A program made the translations under genes and the position numbers. Below, in pieces: positions 5,891 to 9,832 of a DNA stretch of 9,832 nt (position 1 is its first letter; every line of letters begins with the position of its first letter). This DNA comes from DASYAN01 sp036501345. Its GTDB lineage: Bacteria; Chloroflexota; Ktedonobacteria; Ktedonobacterales; Ktedonobacteraceae. The DNA is taken from assembly GCA_036501345.1 (NCBI GenBank), contig DASYAN010000541.1, forward strand, positions 1 to 9,832, given 5' to 3'. Under the pieces are notes generated by a model, which did no database searches, was not told where the DNA came from, and saw only the letters and a list, made by a program, of their open reading frames with translations.

Positions 5891-6028
5891 ATGTGGTGTG
5901 GATATTCCTGTGAACCCATCTCCTCATGCCCAAAAAGGTCGCTTGATTATGCACTAAGTGCTTTCAAGCAACTTTTACGGCATTGTACATGCTTGGTAAG
6001 CATGTTTCATCCCACATTTCTTCCTTGA
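5891..6028 (+). CDS. Possible 45-aa cysteine-rich small protein
   Basis: AAAGGAGG, a near-perfect Shine-Dalgarno, ends at 5881, 9 nt before an ATG at 5891 that opens a 45-codon frame. The product begins MWCGYSCEPISSCPK and has five cysteines (3, 7, 13, 32, 34), a central helix-like ALSAFKQLLR (21-30), and a short C-terminus ending in PTFLP. No family is recognised. The frame is short enough to arise by chance; the ribosome-binding site is the main support. It lies between the palindrome and the tRNA fragment. Confidence 0.35.
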   Translation: MWCGYSCEPISSCPKRSLDYALSAFKQLLRHCTCLVSMFHPTFLP

Positions 6029-6053
6029 ATGTACTTAGCTAGCGGGTTTGTGA

Positions 6054-6100
6054 TGGGCGACTAGGGATTCGAACCCCAGACTTACTGCGTGTAAAGCAGT
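6054..6100 (-). pseudogene. 3' portion of tRNA-Val(UAC), likely attachment site remnant
   Basis: On the minus strand these 47 nt are exactly tRNA positions 27-73. They comprise a perfect 5-bp anticodon stem ACTGC/GCAGT with loop TTTACAC (anticodon UAC, valine), variable loop AAGTC, T-arm TGGGG-TTCGAAT-CCCTA, 3' acceptor strand GTCGCCC and discriminator A. No CCA is encoded. The 5' acceptor strand, D-arm and position 26 onward have no counterpart in the adjacent 60 nt, so this is not a functional gene. A tRNA 3' end without its 5' half is the classic relic of integration at a tRNA gene. Confidence 0.8.
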
Positions 6101-6602
6101 CATTCTGAAGTGACTGTTGACTACACTCACAAAATCTTCTGTGTTGAACGCAGAGAAAAGCACATTAAACAGCCTGAGAAGCTGCATTACGTCTTGACAA
6201 GACTTAAAATCTCCTGTTGCAACAGGAAAACGACAAAGAACCACCCAGGAAAGCCGCCCACAAAGAGGCAAACCTGGATGGTTTTCTCCTTCATTGTGAC
6301 ATCACCATTGACATCAGAGAGCTTTTACAAACGTTTACAATCATGGACTCCAATGGACTCTCGAGACCCTCTTATCAAGCACAAACGCTGGAGAGAAGCC
6401 CTCTCATCTCTCTATCGCACAGTATCATTACTACTGTTTGTCACAGGTTCAAATTCCCTCAATCCTACTTATCCACATACCAGCAATCTATGCTATACTA
6501 TAGCAGTCAGGTATTAGAATCTACCAACAATAAGTTTCATATTGATTTGCAGACTAGCTCGTAGGATTTGTAGGTACATAACGAAATATTGAGAGGTTTC
6601 CA
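6101..6602. other. Spacer between the tRNA fragment and the Uma2 gene
   Basis: Apart from repeat copy B, no gene is supported: the two overlapping rightward open frames (6110-6517, 6217-6564) lack ribosome-binding sites and share the repeat. A small hairpin CAGTCA/TGACTG (6098-6117) lies just beyond the tRNA-like end. A TATACT box at 6494-6499 could be the -10 for the Uma2 gene, but the best -35 (TTATCC, 6469-6474) is 19 bp away and poor. Confidence 0.45.
6298..6411 (+). repeat. Diverged dispersed repeat, copy B
   Basis: This is the gapless counterpart of 2892-3005, with the shared 21-bp block at 6310-6330 and the same TGACATCA pair at 12-bp spacing (6297-6304, 6309-6316). It lies about 190 bp upstream of the Uma2 gene. 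Both copies have the same orientation. Confidence 0.75.
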
Positions 6603-7205
6603 ATGGTAGCTCAACCATCCCGACAATTTATGACTGTTGACGAGTGGCGTGCCCTTGAACAAAGCAGTCACGACATCAAGCACGAGTACATAGACGGCCA
6701 TGTGTACGCTATGGCAGGAGGAAGCCGTGCTCATGGTCGTATAGGACTGAACGCATGTGCTATCCTTGCAGACAAACTAGACAATGGCCCCTGCAATGTC
6801 TATAACTCAGACGTTGCCGCCCGCATATCACCGACCCGCTATACCTATCCTGATGCAACAGTCACATGCGACGAATGCGATCAAGCAACAACCGACGAAA
6901 GGGAAATACAGTCTCCCCGTGTGATCATCGAGGTCCTCTCGGACACCACAGAAGCATATGATCGAGGCGAAAAGTTCGCTCTGTACCGTGACTGTCCAAC
7001 CCTTCAAGAGTATGTTCTTGTCGCTACAAAATATCAGGTTGTCGAAGTCTACCGCCGCACATCGAAGGGCTGGACAGAGTACCAAGTCTACGGGCCGTAT
7101 GATGAGATCGAACTTATGAGTATCGGGGTGAATATTCCAGTAGCTGCACTCTACAAACGTACTACTGTACAGGAAATAGGGAATGCTCCCGAAGGCGAAG
7201 TATGA
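6603..7205 (+). CDS. Uma2-family endonuclease (DUF820, PD-(D/E)XK fold)
   Basis: The product is 200 aa, the usual length for the family. The start ATG follows GAGAGG at 7-nt spacing. The N-terminus has the family opening FMTVDEWRALEQ...KHEYIDGHVYAMAGG (9-40). The nuclease core is visible as YPDATV (82-87, catalytic Asp84), VIIEVLS (107-113, Glu110) and a downstream DRGEKFALYR (120-129, Lys124), followed by YVLVATKYQVVEVY. These are the residues that coordinate metal in PD-(D/E)XK enzymes. The biological role of Uma2 proteins is unclear; they are often multicopy in Chloroflexota and cyanobacteria and may act on DNA of mobile elements. It is transcribed alone and ends at its own terminator. Confidence 0.9.
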   Translation: MVAQPSRQFMTVDEWRALEQSSHDIKHEYIDGHVYAMAGGSRAHGRIGLNACAILADKLDNGPCNVYNSDVAARISPTRYTYPDATVTCDECDQATTDEREIQSPRVIIEVLSDTTEAYDRGEKFALYRDCPTLQEYVLVATKYQVVEVYRRTSKGWTEYQVYGPYDEIELMSIGVNIPVAALYKRTTVQEIGNAPEGEV

Positions 7206-7422
7206 CCAAGCTACTGAGAGAAGCAGAAATCACGCCAGTCAACCAGAATCATTTAGCAAAAAGGCTCCAGCCAATATCGGTTAGAGCCTTTTCATTTTGC
7301 AGACCAGACCAAATCCTGACAGCAGTTTTGACAGCAGAGCCGATAAATTCGGTTGATCATCATTAGACACTACTGGACAAAAATAAATCATCCGCATGCT
7401 TGACATCTCCAAAAAAGAGGAG
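7206..7422. other. Spacer between the Uma2 gene and the DUF5679 promoter
   Basis: After the Uma2 terminator there is only a short direct repeat TGACAGCAG (around 7317-7336, two copies 15 bp apart) and a small hairpin, CCGATAAATTCGG. No gene is seen on either strand. Confidence 0.5.
7259..7295 (+). terminator. Intrinsic terminator after the Uma2 gene
   Basis: AAAAGGCTC (7259-7267) pairs perfectly with GAGCCTTTT (7284-7292), with extra CC/GG pairing inside the loop, followed by CATTTT. The A-run on the left side means it can also work leftward. Confidence 0.8.
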
Positions 7423-7452
7423 TGGACAAACACCCCTAAAAGGGCCTATACT
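7423..7452 (+). promoter_or_regulatory. Sigma-70-type promoter for the DUF5679 gene
   Basis: The -35 TGGACA (7423-7428) and -10 TATACT (7447-7452) are separated by 18 bp and lie about 70 nt upstream of the ATG at 7523. Each box differs from consensus at one position. Confidence 0.6.
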
Positions 7453-7522
7453 ATTACACGTATTCGCACTATCGGAATAAATGATCAAAATGCAAAAGAC
7501 CGCAACGAGAGGAGGTGAAAAG

Positions 7523-7681
7523 ATGGCAGAGATCGCATACTGTGTTAAATGTAAAGACAAGCGCGAAATGAAGGACTCCCAGCATATTACCATGAAAAAT
7601 GGCAAGCCCGCCCTGCAAGGCCCTTGCACTGTTTGTGGAACGAAGCTGACACGCATTTTGCCGACCAAAACACAAGCGTAA
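7523..7681 (+). CDS. DUF5679 zinc-ribbon-like miniprotein
   Basis: The product is 52 aa: two CxxC knuckles, Cys7/Cys10 (YCVKCKDKREMKD) and Cys35/Cys38 (GPCTVCGTKLTRI), flank a polar stretch KNGKPALQG. This matches the DUF5679 pattern as I remember it: a small protein of Chloroflexota and Actinomycetota with a conserved CVKC..KREM...NG.PA..G.C..CGT. The chosen ATG has an ideal AGGAGGTGA 4-5 nt upstream; an ATG further left at 7481 is in frame but has no ribosome-binding site. The pairs of cysteines predict one bound zinc ion. The function is unknown; a nucleic-acid-binding or ribosome/topoisomerase-associated role would be a guess. Monocistronic, with a good promoter. Confidence 0.9.
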   Translation: MAEIAYCVKCKDKREMKDSQHITMKNGKPALQGPCTVCGTKLTRILPTKTQA

Positions 7682-7797
7682 GATACGCTTTCAGGGCAAT
7701 CGCATCTGTATTTGGAAACAGAGGTGCTACTACTCTCAAACAAATCCTCAGCATCCGAAGGGAAGATGCCTCTCTCCATAGAAGATGCGGTTGCCCT
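7674..7797 (+). other. Structured 3' region after the DUF5679 gene
   Basis: A tight hairpin AAGCGTA-AGA-TACGCTT (7674-7690) overlaps the stop codon. Next comes a 15-bp inverted repeat, AGGGCAATCGCATCT (7693-7707) against AGATGCGGTTGCCCT (7783-7797), complete except for one G-U pair, enclosing 75 nt. Inside the loop GAAGATGC repeats the right-arm motif (7762-7769). It could fold into a stable mRNA 3' structure or a small RNA; no U-tract follows either stem. Confidence 0.5.
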
Positions 7798-7859
7798 ATA
7801 ATCCATATGTACTTCCTGCTTGTCTAGATTGAGTATAGCATGCACAGAGAAGACAAAAA

Positions 7860-8051
7860 TTGAAATATATTGATCAACCACCTCAACAAATAGATGCTGA
7901 AAACAATTCGGACGGAGATATCCTTATTACAGACAGTCCCATCAAGATTGCTGGTCACGATCTTAACACTAGAACTGTACAGTACACGCAAAATTTGATC
8001 CTGCAACTAGAAATTCTTAAATATGCTGAATATATAGGACATTTTTCCTAA
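7860..8051 (+). CDS. Doubtful 63-codon frame or gene fragment
   Basis: An open frame starting from TTG gives a hydrophilic product with an ordered-looking C-terminal half (ILITDSPIKIAGHDLNTRT, then LILQLEILKYAEYIGHFS). The amino-acid composition is protein-like, but there is no clear ribosome-binding site and no ATG. It may be the residue of a longer broken gene. I do not recognise the family. The rest of the 7798-8099 spacer holds nothing else I can identify. Confidence 0.25.
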   Translation: MKYIDQPPQQIDAENNSDGDILITDSPIKIAGHDLNTRTVQYTQNLILQLEILKYAEYIGHFS

Positions 8052-8099
8052 ACATATAGAAGAAAAAGGCTAAAAGATGATATGATTTGTTTTGGAGAA

Positions 8100-8261
8100 A
8101 TGGATGAGCAAAGATATGTCGGAAACGAAGTGATTTTATCAGGAACAAAACCAAAATGTGATTCCCTCTCGGTCTTTGTTTCTTTCCCATCTGTGAAGCA
8201 CATACCAGTGCCATTACTTTCTTTTATGGTACTGAAAACAAAAAGGAGTACAAAAAGATGA
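8100..8261 (+). CDS. Possible 53-aa leader ORF overlapping the HTH gene
   Basis: An ATG at 8100 opens a 53-codon frame (MDEQRYVGNEVILSG... ending LKTKRSTKR) whose TGA overlaps the ATG of the HTH gene in the classic ATGA form (8258-8261). GGAG lies 2 nt upstream of the ATG, closer than ideal; another ATG at 8104 in a second frame is better spaced but stops after nine codons. The product has a beta-rich middle (LSVFVSFPSVKHIPVPLLSFMVL) and a very basic tail. No family is recognised. The exact overlap suggests a translationally coupled partner or leader peptide, but the HTH gene also has its own ribosome-binding site. Confidence 0.4.
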   Translation: MDEQRYVGNEVILSGTKPKCDSLSVFVSFPSVKHIPVPLLSFMVLKTKRSTKR

Positions 8262-8458
8262 ATGATCTATTAACTGTTTCAGAAGTTGCTGATATTCTGC
8301 GCGTGGATGCGACAACTGTAAGACGTTGGGTGAAGTATGGTATACTTGCAGCAGTAAGTCTGCCGCATGCTCGTAAGCGGCAGTCCTATCGAATTAAGCG
8401 TGAAACGCTAGAAAAGTTGCTTGAAAACGATTCTCACCTTCAGCTTGTGCAAGTCTAA
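8258..8458 (+). CDS. Excisionase-like MerR/HTH_17 DNA-binding protein
   Basis: The 66-aa product is essentially one winged HTH: LLTVSEVADILRVDATTVRRWVKYGIL (4-30) is the helix-turn-helix with the Trp-Val at the recognition helix end. It is followed by a wing rich in basic residues (HARKRQSYRIKRETLEKLL, 37-55). This is the HTH_17/excisionase (Xis) family pattern. The start follows AAAAGGAG with a 10-nt spacer. Such proteins act as recombination directionality factors or as small repressors of mobile elements, binding DNA as dimers or filaments. No integrase gene is adjacent in this window, so the excisionase role is inferred from size and fold only. Single-gene unit or second gene after the 53-aa frame, ending at a strong terminator. 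Confidence 0.85.
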   Translation: MNDLLTVSEVADILRVDATTVRRWVKYGILAAVSLPHARKRQSYRIKRETLEKLLENDSHLQLVQV

Positions 8459-8477
8459 GCTAGGTATTATGACCAAT

Positions 8478-8521
8478 GCGCCGTAAAACCCATGCATTTA
8501 TAGTTTTACGGCGCGTTTCTT
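8478..8521 (+). terminator. Strong intrinsic terminator between convergent genes
   Basis: GCGCCGTAAAAC (8478-8489) pairs perfectly over 12 bp with GTTTTACGGCGC (8503-8514), with a 13-nt loop, followed by GTTTCTTGT. It sits 20 bp after the HTH stop and just before the end of the convergent psuG gene. Confidence 0.85.
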
Positions 8522-8536
8522 GTACTAAGGCTCTGT

Positions 8537-9454
8537 CTAGGCAAAATAGGCCTGCGCAAAGCGAGCTGCCCACTGAGAGTTATTAATGAGCAGCGCTTTA
8601 TTGGCCTCGATGCTCTCACCTGTCGTTCCCTCGGCTACTCGTGCCAGCACAAAGGGTGTGATTGCTGCACCATGTATGCCTTGCTCCTTTGCCTGCTGTA
8701 GTGCTGCTGTAATTGCCTTCTCTAGAGGACCAGCTTGCATGGCATATTGCTCTGGAATAGGACAAGCGACGACAATACCCTTCAGACCACATGCCCACTG
8801 CGTGCGAGCAGTAGCTGCCAAAATATTGACATCATCAAGGCAATGGGTCAAATGATGCCTACTACTGCGCACATAAAAAGCCGGGAATTCATGGGTTTGC
8901 CAGCCAATAACAGGAATGCCATGTGTCTCCAGGTATTCTAGGGTCAAATCCAAGTCAAGAATGGATTTGGCTCCGGCACAAGTAACAAGTACCGGTGTAC
9001 GACTCAACTCTTGCAGATCAGCCGAGATATCCATACTCGTCTCAGCACCTCGATGAACACCGCCAATACCGCCTGTGGCGAAAAAGCGAATGCCCACCAT
9101 GTTCGCACACATTATGGTTCCGGCAACAGTTGTCGCCCCCCAACGTTTCGTGGCCAGTGTGATAGCCAGATCGCGTCGGCTCACTTTCTGCACCTGAGGA
9201 GCCGTCCCCAAATGCCAAATCTCCTCAGAGGTAAGGCCAATAACGATGCTGCCATCCAGAATGCCGATCGTTGCAGGTATTGCCCCTTCAGCTCGAACAG
9301 CTGCCTCCATTGCTGCAGCAACTTCGATATTGGCGGGATAGGGAAGACCATGAGCAATTACCGTCGATTCGAGGGCGACTACCGCTCGCTGCTCATCCAA
9401 TGCCATTTGCACTTCGTGCGAGAGTCTGATATATGATGATAGTTCTTGCTTCAT
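8537..9454 (-). CDS. psuG: Pseudouridine-5'-phosphate glycosidase
   Basis: The 305-aa enzyme is full length for the family. It breaks the C-C glycosidic bond of pseudouridine 5'-phosphate to give uracil and ribose 5-phosphate in pseudouridine salvage in the cytoplasm. Family motifs appear in order: VVALESTVIAHGLPYP (25-40) with catalytic Glu29, KVSRRDLA (90-97) with Lys90, ATGGIGGVHRGAETSMDISADL (126-147), CAGAKSILD (159-167) with Lys163, the Schiff-base lysine, and ESIEANKALL (280-289). These match Glu31, Lys93 and Lys166 of E. coli PsuG with a constant small offset. The ATG at 9454 is the first after an in-frame stop; the GAGG before it is unusually close, and no better-placed start is seen. 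In many bacteria psuG sits beside psuK (a PfkB-family kinase); here the upstream neighbour is different. Confidence 0.95.
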   Translation of the reverse strand: MKQELSSYIRLSHEVQMALDEQRAVVALESTVIAHGLPYPANIEVAAAMEAAVRAEGAIPATIGILDGSIVIGLTSEEIWHLGTAPQVQKVSRRDLAITLATKRWGATTVAGTIMCANMVGIRFFATGGIGGVHRGAETSMDISADLQELSRTPVLVTCAGAKSILDLDLTLEYLETHGIPVIGWQTHEFPAFYVRSSRHHLTHCLDDVNILAATARTQWACGLKGIVVACPIPEQYAMQAGPLEKAITAALQQAKEQGIHGAAITPFVLARVAEGTTGESIEANKALLINNSQWAARFAQAYFA

Positions 9455-9525
9455 ACCTCATTCTAACATAATCAGATCCCCTTCGAACCAAACAAACATC
9501 CAGTATTATTTCGATAACTTGAAAA

Positions 9526-9832
9526 TTATCCATAGACACGCCAGTAACGCCGACTGGGTAGAATATCTCCTGGCATATTTGCGGTACTGCTGACCAGTCC
9601 GGCATGCTGTAAGTGCGAAACTGCGCTCAACAATACACTGGGACGAATCTGGTGCAATGGCATACCTGACCGTACACGCAGTAGTGTCTCCAAGTCTTGC
9701 AACGTAACGCCATCTTCGTACGGAAGTAGTCGCAGTACAATATCAGCAATCTGCTTTTGCTCACGATGACGATTTTGCATAGCCATATTCTCGACGGGCA
9801 CTTTTGATACATCAAGGCCAAAAAAACGAACC
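9526..9832 (-). CDS. C-terminal part of a gene ending in a winged-helix-like domain
   Basis: The leftward frame is open from the window edge to a TAA at 9528-9526, giving 101 residues; the real start lies outside the window. After FFGLDVSKVPVENM, a helix with many Gln/Arg/Lys (MQNRHREQKQIADIVLRLLP) leads into a region resembling a winged HTH: VTLQDLETLLRVRS, LLSAVSHLQHAGLVS (recognition-helix-like), then a beta-wing ending RRYWRVYG. It is 71 bp upstream of psuG in the same direction and may be co-transcribed with it or regulate it. An internal GTG at 9801 could be taken as a start, but the frame continues openly beyond it. Confidence 0.6.
   Translation of the reverse strand, partial: VRFFGLDVSKVPVENMAMQNRHREQKQIADIVLRLLPYEDGVTLQDLETLLRVRSGMPLHQIRPSVLLSAVSHLQHAGLVSSTANMPGDILPSRRYWRVYG

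Noticed and set aside
6054..6117. Functional tRNA gene
   Set aside because: The D-arm and 5' acceptor strand are missing on the upstream side, so only positions 27-73 are present.
6110..6564. Two overlapping rightward frames of 135 and 115 codons upstream of the Uma2 gene
   Set aside because: They have no ribosome-binding site. The part shared with 2892-3005 diverges equally at all codon positions, so the open frame looks fortuitous.
7363..7881. 172-codon leftward open frame
   Set aside because: It lies antisense across the whole DUF5679 gene and its promoter, has Cys/Ser/Phe-rich composition typical of a shadow frame, and has no ribosome-binding site.
9011..9436. 141-codon rightward frame
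   Set aside because: It is the complement of psuG, which is certain from its motifs.

Overview
This looks like an accessory, mobile-element-rich stretch of a bacterial chromosome or large plasmid. The best guess for the organism is Chloroflexota, class Ktedonobacteria. The support is a DUF5679 zinc-ribbon miniprotein, an Uma2 nuclease, several small MerR/excisionase-type HTH proteins, a Rep-like protein of a style I associate with that group, and long gene-poor spacers with insertion-element relics. This is inference from gene content; no rRNA or other phylogenetic marker is present.

Left part (1-2767). A leftward block carries a replication-initiator-like gene (77-727) followed by the start of another gene (1-40). 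Upstream of these lie a repeat-rich spacer (728-1043) and two overlapping leftward genes for small unknown proteins, one with two membrane segments (1044-1340, 1331-1738). A rightward gene (1961-2767) encodes an N-terminal HTH joined to a degenerate GNAT-like domain. Between the divergent genes is a compact control region: the leftward promoter sits between the two arms of a perfect 13-bp inverted repeat, and the rightward promoter begins just outside it. The simplest reading is a plasmid- or ICE-like module with a divergent, probably repressor-controlled switch.

Middle part (2768-6602). This is mostly non-coding and looks like a graveyard of elements. It holds one copy of a diverged 114-bp repeat, a 22-bp tandem repeat resembling IS21-type ends, and a large inverted repeat. 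The only confident gene is a secreted EXORDIUM/Phi-1-like protein (3807-4775). After it come about 1.1 kb without a recognisable gene, a leftward intrinsic terminator, a 98-bp imperfect palindrome, a possible 45-aa Cys-rich ORF, an exact 3' portion of a tRNA-Val(UAC) gene that looks like an attachment site, and the second copy of the 114-bp repeat.

Right part (6603-9832). An Uma2-family nuclease gene with its own terminator comes first, then a DUF5679 zinc-ribbon miniprotein behind a good promoter. A possible 53-aa ORF follows, overlapping by ATGA a 66-aa excisionase-like HTH gene, which ends in a strong terminator. Convergent to these are psuG (pseudouridine-5'-phosphate glycosidase) and the 3' part of a gene ending in a winged-helix-like domain. 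psuG is the one clear metabolic gene. The orientation of the tRNA fragment predicts that an integrated element lies to its right, which would fit the excisionase-like gene there.
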